DNA of 64,000 nucleotides, from the NCBI RefSeq assembly GCF_000018025.1, contig NC_009831.1:3968001-4032000 (forward strand). Reading direction: 5' to 3'. Below are positions 45,257 to 53,614 of the stretch, in pieces; the stretch's first letter is position 1; each line of letters opens with the position of its first letter. The notes under the pieces are model-generated. The model saw nothing but the letters and a program-made list of their open reading frames with translations, ran no database searches and was not told the origin of the DNA. The position numbers and the translations under genes are program-made. This stretch comes from Shewanella sediminis HAW-EB3 (GTDB lineage: Bacteria > Pseudomonadota > Gammaproteobacteria > Enterobacterales > Shewanellaceae).

Positions 45257-45441
45257 GCCCGTTTTCCATCTCCGGTCCGGCTCGATTGATGACGCTTCAC
45301 CGTTAAAAAAGATCGCCTCAGCGCTAACAAGCCGCCGTGGCTCTAACTCACCGCACCGCCTCACCGATCAGGCGGAGCCACATCAAGATTATAAATAGTG
45401 AGTTTTTATTATCTGTTTTAACTATTTCTGATAAACCAATG

Positions 45442-45467
45442 AACTTTTTAAGCTTGTTGCACTCTGA
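45442..45467 (+). promoter_or_regulatory. Sigma-E promoter of sRNA copy 6
   Basis: AACTT (45442-45446), 16-base spacer, TCTGA (45463-45467). Confidence 0.78.
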
Positions 45468-45473
45468 GTATAT

Positions 45474-45634
45474 GAACCGAATTTATGGCTTCGATGGTTA
45501 ACACTTAATAATTATCGATTACCGCTTTTTCACTGTTCATCATCATCTCTACTTTTTGGTAGTTTCTAGCGCAACTGCCCACCTAATTCCAAATCTTGGA
45601 ACTTGTAACGACCTTAATCGGGTCGTTTTTTTTT
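45474..45634 (+). ncRNA. Predicted sigma-E-dependent small RNA, copy 6 (different 3' half)
   Basis: About 160 bases. The promoter and first 75 bases equal copy 4, including GTTCATCATCATCTC (45535-45549), then the sequence changes completely. CTAGCGC is still present (45566-45572), and the terminator is a different one, aacgacc (45607-45613) / ggtcgtt (45621-45627) with a T8 tail. The anti-Shine-Dalgarno part is CTCTAC instead of CTCCCTT, so its targets may differ. Confidence 0.68.
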
Positions 45635-45659
45635 GCCTGAAATTTGAAAGATAAAGAAA

Positions 45660-45687
45660 GGTGCGAGGTGCGAGGTGCGAGGTGCGA
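45660..45687. repeat. Four tandem copies of a 7-bp unit (ggtgcga)
   Basis: ggtgcga repeated four times without interruption, directly followed by the REP-like element. A single related gcgaggtgcgagg occurs at 33289. Confidence 0.85.
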
Positions 45688-45693
45688 AAAAGT

Positions 45694-45720
45694 ATTCGCG
45701 ACTAAAGCCGCTCCTACAAG
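45694..45720. repeat. REP-like element
   Basis: attcgcgactaaagccgctcctacaag is, on the other strand, of the GTAGGAGCGG...CCGCGAAT type, which is a common family of gammaproteobacterial repetitive extragenic palindromes. Its inverted arms are gcgac(t)aaagccgc. Confidence 0.65.
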
Positions 45721-45761
45721 GATTGAGAATGGCGGGAACATAATATTTTTGTCTAAACAAT

Positions 45762-45785
45762 AAAAGGCCTCTTATGAGGCCTTTT
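45762..45785 (-). terminator. Terminator of pstS
   Basis: aaaaggcctc-ttat-gaggcctttt, perfect 10-bp stem, A/T flanks on both sides; it lies 66 bases after the pstS stop on the minus strand. Confidence 0.85.
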
Positions 45786-45850
45786 AAATAGCATTCTTTA
45801 AAATCGAATGAGTGCCCGAATATAAAATTCAGTGCTTAGTGCTTAGCGGT

Positions 45851-46822
45851 TTAAAGACGGATACCCGCTTTCTCTAAGTCTTTAGCCGTTACACTGCGAG
45901 GTAGTGGAACATAGCCATCTTTCTCAACAATTTGCTGGCCCTGCTTCGACAGTGCAAACTTCAGGAACTCACGGTCCATAGGCGCTAAGTCTTTATTCGG
46001 ATGCTTATTCACATAAACATAAAGGTAGCGTGACAGAGGATAAGTACCACTTGCAGCATTCGCAGCCGTTGCCTCTATGAACTTAGTGCCCTTCTTAGAG
46101 ATAGCTACCGCTTTAACGCCAGCCGTCTTATAGCCGATACCTGAGTAACCGATAGCATTCAGCGATTGTGAGACCGACTGAACGACAGATGCAGACCCTG
46201 GCTGCTCATTCACATTAGCCTTAAAGTCCCCCTTACAGAGTGCTTTCTTCTTAAAGTAACCATAGGTACCCGACACTGAGTTACGGCCATATAGCTGCAC
46301 ATCTCTGGCAGACCAGCCCCCCTCTAACCCAAGGTCGCCCCAACGCTTAACGTCGCTGCCGCCACACTTATGAGTAGCAGAGAAGATGTTATCTATCTGT
46401 TCAATGCTTAACCCTTTGATAGGGTTATCTTTATGAACGAAGACTGCAAGGGCATCGATAGCCACACGAATAGCCGTTGGCTGATAGCCATAATGCTTCT
46501 CGAACGCTTCAACTTCATTTGGCTTCATCTTACGACTCATAGGACCAAATTGAGATGTGCCTTCTGTCAGTGCCGGTGGCGCTGTAGAGGAACCTGCCGC
46601 TTGAATTTGGATGTTCACGTTTGGATACATCTCTTTAAACTCTTCAGCCCAGAGTGTCATCATGTTTGCCAAAGTATCAGAACCGACCGATGAAAGGTTA
46701 CCCGATACGCCACTCGATTTTTCATACACAGGTAGCGACTGATCGATTGCAGCCATAGATGCTGCAGAAAATACACTAGCGGCTGTAAAACTAACCGCAC
46801 TGACAAGCTGTTTCAGTTTCAT
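45851..46822 (-). CDS. pstS: Phosphate-binding protein of the Pst ABC transporter
   Basis: 323 residues with a signal peptide (ending SMA). Phosphate-pocket segments are present: [49 protein letters not shown]. It delivers phosphate to PstCAB, but the permease genes are not adjacent. A PhoB promoter lies upstream. It belongs to the PstS branch usually encoded next to phoBR in Shewanella, and a second PstS with a pstCAB operon is expected elsewhere in the genome. Confidence 0.92.
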   Translation of the reverse strand: MKLKQLVSAVSFTAASVFSAASMAAIDQSLPVYEKSSGVSGNLSSVGSDTLANMMTLWAEEFKEMYPNVNIQIQAAGSSTAPPALTEGTSQFGPMSRKMKPNEVEAFEKHYGYQPTAIRVAIDALAVFVHKDNPIKGLSIEQIDNIFSATHKCGGSDVKRWGDLGLEGGWSARDVQLYGRNSVSGTYGYFKKKALCKGDFKANVNEQPGSASVVQSVSQSLNAIGYSGIGYKTAGVKAVAISKKGTKFIEATAANAASGTYPLSRYLYVYVNKHPNKDLAPMDREFLKFALSKQGQQIVEKDGYVPLPRSVTAKDLEKAGIRL

Positions 46823-46912
46823 TCTTTGCTCCAGTATTAAGCGAACTTGCTAGATGTTGACTTGCTAAATGTCGACTAGCCAGATATTGGCTAGCTAGTT
46901 AAGTTGCAGTCA

Positions 46913-46968
46913 GTATCAGTTCCAATGATGACAAGTCTATTACCTTGATATGACACTTAGATGACAAG
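46913..46968 (-). promoter_or_regulatory. PhoB-dependent promoter of pstS
   Basis: On the minus strand TTGTCAT (46968-46962), then GTGTCAT 11 bases on and TTGTCAT 33 bases on (46935-46929); the third slot of the 11-base series is degenerate. GATACT lies 10 bases after the last box (46918-46913) as -10. Confidence 0.85.
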
Positions 46969-47059
46969 GAGCAATTTATGAGAATGATTTATCTATTGAG
47001 GCGATCATCGAGCTGGTAAAAATAAAAGGGGGAAACGGAATGTACTCCCCTTAACTCAT

Positions 47060-48379
47060 TCACTGCTGTTCATCCAGGATTTCAGTCTTGCTCTCCATAA
47101 GATTAGACGGGATAAGGAAACTGAATGTACTCCCCTTGCCCAGCTCACTAGTAACCATAAGTTCGCTCTGGTGGTGACTGAGGGCATGCTTGGTGATCGC
47201 GAGGCCCAACCCTGTCCCACCTCTTTGCCGCGTGCGCGCACTGTCGACACGATAAAAACGTTCGGTCAGACGACCAATATGCTGTGGTGCAATACCATCT
47301 CCACTATCACTAACACTGAAAATGCCCCCTGTGGCCACCTTTTTCCAGCTGATATCGATTTTACCTCCAGGCTCTGTGTACCTGATGGCATTGGAGATAA
47401 GATTAGAGCAGGCGCTACGTAACTCGAGTTCATTGCCATAGAGGTGCAGGTCGGGTTCACAATAGAAACTCAACTCATATTCACCTTGGGACAATGCATT
47501 TGCCTCCTCCTTTAATATCTCCATCATGTGGGACATATTAACCGTGAGCGCCAGGTTTATTTCCGCCGAATCTTCGATTCTGGATAGCACCAGTAACTGC
47601 TCTACCATAGAGCGCATTCTATTCGTCTGCTGCTGCATCTGCTCCACGGCTTTAATGTTAGGAGAGCCGGGCTCAGCCATTCCCTGCATCATCTCAAGGT
47701 AACCTTGCAACACCGTGAGTGGGGTCTTGAGTTCATGGGAAACATTAGCGACAAAGTCTTTTCGCATCCCCTCGAGCTGTCTTACTCTGGTGATATCTCT
47801 GGCGATCAACAAAAACTGCCCCGAACCATATCCCATCACCCTAATCTCAAGGACACGACCTTCGGCATGGGGAGATGCGAGTTCCAGTGGCTCTTGATAT
47901 TCCGCTTTCTTCAAGTAGTTAGCAAAATCCGGGTGACGCAAAAGGTTATCGATACGTTGACCACGGTCTAACGGCCAGACAAAACCAAGCAGCAGCTGAG
48001 CGAGTTTATTACACCAGATAATATTGTGTTCAGAGTCGAGCACCACCGCCGCATCAGGCAGTGCCTCCGCCCCCTGCCTGAACTGACCAAGCAGAAAGGC
48101 TAGTTGAGACACTCTTTTCCTGTTCTTACCCTGAAGGCGGTAGATACCATTGAATACACCCTCCCAGCTGCCACTGCCGTTGGGAGGAGTTAAACGCCTG
48201 TCACGCCATAGCCAAAAGTTGAGTCGGGAGAGTTGACGATAATGCCAAAAAAGTAGCGCGATAGCGCCGATAAGGAGAACCCAAACCACCTGGCCTACAA
48301 TGAGACCCAGAATAAAACATAACAACAGGTAGGTTATTAACCGGGAAAGCAGTCGGTAACCTGAATATGAATCAAACAT
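47060..48379 (-). CDS. phoR: Phosphate-regulon sensor histidine kinase PhoR
   Basis: 439 residues from ATG 48379; a TTG at 48415 only extends it with unrelated sequence. Two N-terminal membrane helices close to the start, as in E. coli PhoR, a PAS domain (GAEALPDAAVVLDSEHNIIWCN), phosphoacceptor His in FVANVSHELKTPLTVLQGYLEMM, N-box (SACSNLISNAIRYT), and G-boxes (DSGDGIAP, GGTGLGLAITKH). It lacks a large periplasmic domain and should sense the PstSCAB/PhoU state. It lies 95 bases downstream of phoB. Confidence 0.95.
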   Translation of the reverse strand: MFDSYSGYRLLSRLITYLLLCFILGLIVGQVVWVLLIGAIALLFWHYRQLSRLNFWLWRDRRLTPPNGSGSWEGVFNGIYRLQGKNRKRVSQLAFLLGQFRQGAEALPDAAVVLDSEHNIIWCNKLAQLLLGFVWPLDRGQRIDNLLRHPDFANYLKKAEYQEPLELASPHAEGRVLEIRVMGYGSGQFLLIARDITRVRQLEGMRKDFVANVSHELKTPLTVLQGYLEMMQGMAEPGSPNIKAVEQMQQQTNRMRSMVEQLLVLSRIEDSAEINLALTVNMSHMMEILKEEANALSQGEYELSFYCEPDLHLYGNELELRSACSNLISNAIRYTEPGGKIDISWKKVATGGIFSVSDSGDGIAPQHIGRLTERFYRVDSARTRQRGGTGLGLAITKHALSHHQSELMVTSELGKGSTFSFLIPSNLMESKTEILDEQQ

Positions 48380-48474
48380 ATAAATTGCGTGGCCATAAAT
48401 AGAAGCTGGGCACAAGATAACTTAAATCATCCGGGGTGCCCAACTTAACTTCATTTAATGTAATAGGTATAAAA

Positions 48475-49164
48475 CTAGAGACGCGTAGAGAAGCGATATC
48501 CCGCGCCACGGACAGTCTGGATCAATCGGTCGTGTCCCGAAGGTTCGACAGCCTTTCGAAGCCGTCTGATATGTACATCTACCGTTCTGTCCTCTACATA
48601 GACATTGGTTCCCCAGACATTATCGAGTAACTGCTCTCGGCTATAAACACGTTCTGGATGGGTCATAAAGAAATGCAGCAACCTAAACTCGGTCGGCCCC
48701 ATCTCTAATACCTGCTCATCCACCATCACCCGATGGCTGGTGGGATCCAGCATCAGCCCCTGAACATCGATAGGCTCCTCTAAACTTGTTGGCGAACTGC
48801 GACGCATCACCGCTTTTATTCTGGCCACCAGCTCTTTGGGAGAGAAAGGCTTGGTTATATAATCGTCGGCTCCCACTTCGAGTCCCCTGACCTTATCCTC
48901 CTCTTCACCTCGTGCCGTTAACATGATGATCGGGATCTGACGGGTGAACTCATCCTGACGCAAGCGCTTAGCCAGCTGAATTCCACTCCCCCCGGGGAAC
49001 ATCCAATCTAATAGGATCAGATCAGGATAAGGCTCAGACAGCATCTCTAGTGCCGAATCAAAATCTTCCGCAGCAGTCGTCGTAAAACCGTGCTGTTCCA
49101 GTACAAAGGTTAGCATCTCTCTGATGGCTAACTCATCTTCAACAATTAATATCCTAGCAGTCAT
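48475..49164 (-). CDS. phoB: Phosphate-regulon response regulator PhoB
   Basis: 229 residues. Receiver domain with the acidic pair ED (10-11), phosphoacceptor Asp53 in LLDWMFPG and Lys in [11 protein letters not shown]; winged-helix output domain with [23 protein letters not shown], the DNA-recognition helix of PhoB. Forms an operon with phoR. Upstream (49240-49290) are TTGTCAT repeats, but at about 20-base intervals and on the opposite strand, so I do not call them a Pho box. Confidence 0.96.
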   Translation of the reverse strand: MTARILIVEDELAIREMLTFVLEQHGFTTTAAEDFDSALEMLSEPYPDLILLDWMFPGGSGIQLAKRLRQDEFTRQIPIIMLTARGEEEDKVRGLEVGADDYITKPFSPKELVARIKAVMRRSSPTSLEEPIDVQGLMLDPTSHRVMVDEQVLEMGPTEFRLLHFFMTHPERVYSREQLLDNVWGTNVYVEDRTVDVHIRRLRKAVEPSGHDRLIQTVRGAGYRFSTRL

Positions 49165-49361
49165 ATGCGATCTTCTATCCGATGAATGTTCACGCGTCTA
49201 TTATTGGTCAGTAATATTACAAAATTATGATCAACTAACTTTATATTGTCATAAAGCGGCGTGACTTGTCATAAACCCCTCACATTGTCGCACATGAAGA
49301 ACTAAATTTATCGCAGCAAAAGCAGTTCCGGCAATCGCGTCGATTAATTAGCAGACAAAAA

Positions 49362-49386
49362 CGCAAAAGGAGGCCGAAGCCTCCTT
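49362..49386 (-). terminator. Terminator after the porin gene
   Basis: aaggaggc-cgaa-gcctcctt (49367-49386); on the minus strand it is followed by ttgcgttttt. It separates the porin from phoB. Confidence 0.85.
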
Positions 49387-49410
49387 GATTCTTATCGCTG
49401 ATATTTGAAA

Positions 49411-50355
49411 TTAGAACTTGTGTTCCAGACCCAGGCCGAAGAATTTATCATCATTCTCATCGCCCTCAAAGGCACGGTTCGAGTAGAAGGCAAACAGCTT
49501 AGTCGGCTTTCCTAACTTGTAATCACCGCCAACAGACCAGGAATCGCCCTTGTTTTCCATATCCTGATACTGAGCCTTCAAGACTACCGCATCGATCTTA
49601 TACGCCGCACTCAAGAGGTAACCTGTATCACTGTCGTTAGATACGGCTTGACCATCGTCGAAGGTCTTCTCCTGCTGCTGGTACATACCACCAATTTTAA
49701 GGCCTGCAATTTTGCCCTGTACACTTGCACGAACAATTTCGTAGCCTTTGACATCTGAGTCATAGGCAATCGATGCATAGACAGGAGACTTCTTTAACTT
49801 GGAATCACCATACATGGCCGCAACACTGAAACCATCCTGGCCTTGCTGGTCGCTATCGCCTTCGGCTGCGTAGGTGACACCAAGCTTAAATCCACTGAAA
49901 GAGGGAGTGATATAAGTGGCCGTCTGAGCCAGACGGTTCTCACCCTTAAACAGGTTTTTCAAATCACCGGAAAGGTCGTTGAATTGATCTATCTTACCCT
50001 GTGATTGCTTTAACATAGTGTCGTTACGACCCACAGACACGGCACCAAAGCTGCCTTTAAGGCCCACGAATTGATTACGTGCCTTGAAGTTCTCTTTCGT
50101 ATCATCACCGGTATCGACTTCATACTCGATAGTGTAAAAAGCTTCCAAAGAGTTACTCAATTCAAATGTCCCCTTTGCGCCGAAGCGAGAGGCATTACTC
50201 TGAATCGTTGTTGTAGCATCACCACCGACATCATTAGACTGAGCCGTTACGTTCAACTTACCGTATACAGTGAGCGGCTCAGCAGCATGTGCAGAAGCCA
50301 GAGTTGCAGTAGCAAGAGCAGATGCCAGTAAAGTTTTACAGAAAACGTTCATCAT
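49411..50355 (-). CDS. Outer-membrane porin (Gram-negative porin family)
   Basis: 314 residues. Signal peptide to AHA; the mature start EPLTVYGKLNVTAQSND and repeated amphipathic strands such as FELSNSLEAFYTIEYEVD and FVGLKGSFGAVSVGRND are typical of trimeric general porins, with a C-terminal LEHKF ending in the aromatic Phe. It lies directly upstream of phoB on the same strand, as in other Shewanella, where this porin is phosphate-related; I see no Pho box before it. Its mRNA starts AUGAUGAAC, matching the small-RNA element at 40805 and following. Confidence 0.92.
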   Translation of the reverse strand: MMNVFCKTLLASALATATLASAHAAEPLTVYGKLNVTAQSNDVGGDATTTIQSNASRFGAKGTFELSNSLEAFYTIEYEVDTGDDTKENFKARNQFVGLKGSFGAVSVGRNDTMLKQSQGKIDQFNDLSGDLKNLFKGENRLAQTATYITPSFSGFKLGVTYAAEGDSDQQGQDGFSVAAMYGDSKLKKSPVYASIAYDSDVKGYEIVRASVQGKIAGLKIGGMYQQQEKTFDDGQAVSNDSDTGYLLSAAYKIDAVVLKAQYQDMENKGDSWSVGGDYKLGKPTKLFAFYSNRAFEGDENDDKFFGLGLEHKF

Positions 50356-50646
50356 TAAATCCTTTCGACGTATCAGTTCGTCTTGGTTATTGGTTTGGAC
50401 GGCCGAAAGTTTGCAACGTTTCTGTTTCAGTTTTATTTCAACTCCACTCAGCTTTGTTAAACAAGAACGAAATTCAAGCAGTGGAACCTTTGAAAGCCTT
50501 ATCTACCAAGGGCTACAGCAGCAATTTTTCGAATATGACAGTTTCATGAATTATGCTGAGCATTGCTATATGGATAAGTTTTTTGCGGTTTACCCGAGCT
50601 GGCCAATGGCTTACACTGCGCCTTTATTTATGATTGAGCGCTTATT

Positions 50647-51558
50647 ATGTGGTTTAAAAATCTGACTGTTTACCGTTTTAATAAACCTTTCTCTGTTGAT
50701 ACAGAAGCTCTTGAAAAGTCATTGGAAGACTTCACATTCTCTCCATGCTCAAGCCAAGACATCAGCAAGTTCGGTTTTTCCAATGCACTTGGAAAACAAG
50801 GCCAAACACTGGTACACAGTGCCAGTGAAAGACACCTTATCTGTGCAACAAAGGAAGAGAAGATCCTTCCTTCACAGGTGATAAAAGAAGCACTCGAAGA
50901 TAAAGTTGCTCAAATTGAAGCCGAGGAAGATCGCAAACTGGCAAAGAAAGAGAAAGATGCAATGAAAGAGGAGATCGTCATGACTCTGCTTCCTCGTGCA
51001 TTCACTCGCCGCAGTCAGATCCGCGCACTGATCATTCCGGAAATTGAGATGATTCTCGTCGATAGCTCAAGTGCTGCTAAGTCAGAAGAGTTACTGGCTC
51101 TGCTACGTAAAGCCCTGGGCTCACTTCCTATCATTCCGTTAAGTTTTAAGACCCCAATCGAGACTCAGTTAACCGAATGGTTAAAAGGAAACTCGACTCC
51201 GGCTCCTTTTATCATGCAGGATGAAGCCGAACTTAAAACTGACTCCGATGAGGGCGGCATCGTTCGCTTTAAGCAACAAGACCTCACCGAAGATGAAGTG
51301 CTCGCTCACATTGAAGTGGGTAAGCAGGTTCACAAGCTGGCTCTGTATTTCGGCCAGTCTATCGCCTTCCTGCTGCAGTCTGATGCCGGGATTAAACGTT
51401 TAAAGTTCTCTGAAGAGTTCAGAGCGGGCAACGATGAGGTCGGCACTGAAGATCCTATGGCGCGCTTAGATGCAGACTTTGCCTTAATGGGCAGTGAGCT
51501 TATCGCCTTGATGAACTCATTAGTCGAAGTGCTCGGCGGTGTAGAAGACAGCATTTAA
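50647..51558 (+). CDS. rdgC: Recombination-associated protein RdgC
   Basis: 303 residues, as in E. coli. Opens [15 protein letters not shown] and has [29 protein letters not shown], then [34 protein letters not shown]. RdgC is a ring-shaped DNA-binding protein that limits RecA action. It is monocistronic, with a strong terminator following. Its start is about 290 bases from that of the divergent porin; the shared intergenic region has no repeats or operators I can name. Confidence 0.96.
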   Translation: MWFKNLTVYRFNKPFSVDTEALEKSLEDFTFSPCSSQDISKFGFSNALGKQGQTLVHSASERHLICATKEEKILPSQVIKEALEDKVAQIEAEEDRKLAKKEKDAMKEEIVMTLLPRAFTRRSQIRALIIPEIEMILVDSSSAAKSEELLALLRKALGSLPIIPLSFKTPIETQLTEWLKGNSTPAPFIMQDEAELKTDSDEGGIVRFKQQDLTEDEVLAHIEVGKQVHKLALYFGQSIAFLLQSDAGIKRLKFSEEFRAGNDEVGTEDPMARLDADFALMGSELIALMNSLVEVLGGVEDSI

Positions 51559-51575
51559 TACGTTACATGCTGTAA

Positions 51576-51600
51576 AAAAAGGCGCCTAAGGCGCCTTTTT
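51576..51600 (+). terminator. Terminator after rdgC
   Basis: aaaaaggcgcc-taa-ggcgccttttt, perfect stem with A/T tails; usable in both directions. Confidence 0.92.
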
Positions 51601-51601
51601 A

Positions 51602-51646
51602 CTAACTCAACTAACTCAACTAACTCAACTAACTCAACTAACTCAA
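51602..51646. repeat. 9-bp minisatellite (ctaactcaa x5)
   Basis: Five perfect copies of ctaactcaa. The stop codon of the peptidase gene (51643-51645 on the minus strand) lies in the last copy, so copy number can change without affecting the protein. Confidence 0.92.
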
Positions 51647-53439
51647 GATTTTAGCAGCCCTTTCCTATCGAAAGGCCAATCTATGCCTGACCAAGCCTCA
51701 AAGAAGGCCTTCTGACTACGGCTTGGCTTTTTCACACTCTTAAGCATTAACTGCCCACTTTGCTGCTCGCCTAAGGTTAAGAGCACAGATTTAAGCCTGT
51801 CATCACTAAACAGAGTGATCTCAATCTGGCCGCCGGCTTTAAAGTCTTTAATGCGTGCATCGAAGCCTTTCGCAGTGACCTTAAGACCGTTGATGGCAAC
51901 AATCTCATCGCCGGCGACAATCCCGGCATTCCATGCAGGGCTATCCCTCAACACTTGAGTCAAAATAAGCGAAGAGTCGGGTTTCATCCCTGTATATGGG
52001 ATGCTTTTCGAATCTTTTGAGTAATCCATCTTTAACCCGGCTTTTTTCAGCAAAGCTGGAAAGTCCAGACTCAATGGCGAATTAATATGTGTTTGCCACC
52101 AGGCGTTATAATCTTCGCCGGTCAACTTCATTAGTATCTGCTGCACATCCGATACATCGAAGCCTGCCGGTACCCTGTGGTCACGATAGAGTGCTTTATG
52201 CAGATCTCTGTAGGAGTGCTTCAAACCTGACTCATCTAAGAGAGAAAAATCGAGGGCCAGTGAGGCGAGAACCCCCTCTGAGTAGATATTAGCACTGTGA
52301 TTAATGGCATAATCACCATCGCCGCTGGACCACTGATTGACACTCGCCTCGGCAACAGACTGGACCTCCCGACCCGGCGTTAACTCATTTTTGGCAATAC
52401 GTTTGGCCAGATCGTCAAAAAACTCCTTCACAGTGATCACCCCGGCGCGAAGGAGTAACTGACTCTGAAAATAGCTGGTAGAGCCTTCCGATAACCATAA
52501 GAGTTCAGACATATTCTCTTTTTGGTAATCGTAAGGCACCAACCCCACAGGGCGATATGCCTTTACGTTCCAGGTATGAACAAATTCATGGGAAGCCGTT
52601 TTAATAAAACCTAAATAATCTTTTCGTTCACGGAAGCTGAACCTGGGACGTTGAATAATCGTCGAGTTCAGGTGTTCCGTAGCCCCACTGACACCGCTGG
52701 TCGCGTGGACCATATAGACATAACGCTCGAAAGGATATCCCTCCCAAATCGCATTAGCTTGACCACTAAGCTTGGTCAGATCAGCCACCATCTTATCAAG
52801 ATCGTAGTTCCCCTCTCCCCAGACAACGAGTTCATAATCACGCCCATCGGCGCTAAACTGTCTATGATGGTTTATCCCTGTCTCTATCGGTGAGTCGACT
52901 AACACATCGTAGCTGGTGCCAACAAACGAATGTGCTTGTTCGCCTTTTGCCATCCCCGAATAACTTCGCCAACTGTCAGGCACCTGCATCGACACAGTTA
53001 TCGCTTCATCTCTGAACTCGGGACTGTAGACAAACACGCCACTGGCATCCAAAAATGCGTGAGTCCCATCGATATGTGCAACTCTTTCTCCCAGCTGATT
53101 AGCATGTAGCTGATATGACACTGAAACCGCAGTCGGCTGAGTTAACCCGACTTGCCACTCTCCACTCGCCATACGAACAACGGGCAGTGGCTGACCCGCT
53201 TCATCCTTGGCAGAAAAGGATCGGATGCTATCGGCCAGAGGCAATACTTGATACTTGCCTGTACGCCAAACCGGTAAGTTGACGGTAAAGTGACTCGAAC
53301 TCGTTTTAGGGAAATTAACCTCCACGCTTGCACTGTGGTGCAGTGGCTGGGTCAGATCGATTCGGTAACTCACTTCGGCTTGAATGGTCGCAGAGAATAG
53401 TCCGCTAAAAGTTAAAATCAATGGGACAACAGGTTTCAC
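51643..53439 (-). CDS. M61-family metallopeptidase with PDZ domain
   Basis: 598 residues with signal peptide (to IQA). N-terminal M61 beta domain (YRIDLTQPLHHSASVEVNF), the catalytic zinc site HEFVHTWNVKAYRP near residue 284 with the downstream Glu in ELLWLSEGSTSYF, and a C-terminal PDZ domain (DSPAWNAGIVAGDEIVAING). Family members are glycyl aminopeptidases of the envelope. The gene ends inside a minisatellite shared with the rdgC terminator region. Confidence 0.93.
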   Translation of the reverse strand: MKPVVPLILTFSGLFSATIQAEVSYRIDLTQPLHHSASVEVNFPKTSSSHFTVNLPVWRTGKYQVLPLADSIRSFSAKDEAGQPLPVVRMASGEWQVGLTQPTAVSVSYQLHANQLGERVAHIDGTHAFLDASGVFVYSPEFRDEAITVSMQVPDSWRSYSGMAKGEQAHSFVGTSYDVLVDSPIETGINHHRQFSADGRDYELVVWGEGNYDLDKMVADLTKLSGQANAIWEGYPFERYVYMVHATSGVSGATEHLNSTIIQRPRFSFRERKDYLGFIKTASHEFVHTWNVKAYRPVGLVPYDYQKENMSELLWLSEGSTSYFQSQLLLRAGVITVKEFFDDLAKRIAKNELTPGREVQSVAEASVNQWSSGDGDYAINHSANIYSEGVLASLALDFSLLDESGLKHSYRDLHKALYRDHRVPAGFDVSDVQQILMKLTGEDYNAWWQTHINSPLSLDFPALLKKAGLKMDYSKDSKSIPYTGMKPDSSLILTQVLRDSPAWNAGIVAGDEIVAINGLKVTAKGFDARIKDFKAGGQIEITLFSDDRLKSVLLTLGEQQSGQLMLKSVKKPSRSQKAFFEAWSGIDWPFDRKGLLKS

Positions 53440-53614
53440 TCTTGCTTCCTTCTGTTATTATTGTTTTTATTTTTAAGATGTTCGGACGAAGAGTATAACA
53501 CTCGCACTTCCGTATCTGGCAGTTCGACACAAGTTGCAACAAAAACAATATTTAATTAACTGCAGTCGCTCTAACACCGCAAGTCCCTATAAGAGGGCGA
53601 GGTATCGATATTCT

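Larger units (their letters stand above)
44575..45441 (+). repeat. Tandem duplication of the sRNA unit
   Basis: Units start at the promoters 44575, 45013 and 45442, giving periods of 438 and 429 bases. The repeated stretch covers promoter, RNA, terminator and about 170 bases of spacer (for example ccatctccggtccggctcg and accgcaccgcctcaccga occur in both spacers). The third unit keeps only the 5' half of the RNA. Confidence 0.85.

Noticed and set aside
44605..45502. Nine-codon peptide (MNRIYGFDG) at the 5' end of copies 4-6
   Set aside because: It would be leaderless, is absent from copies 1-3, and the ATGAAC is better explained as pairing with GTTCAT; kept only as a remote possibility.
49240..49290. 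TTGTCAT repeats upstream of phoB as a Pho box
   Set aside because: Spacing is about 20 bases instead of 11 and the orientation is opposite to phoB transcription.
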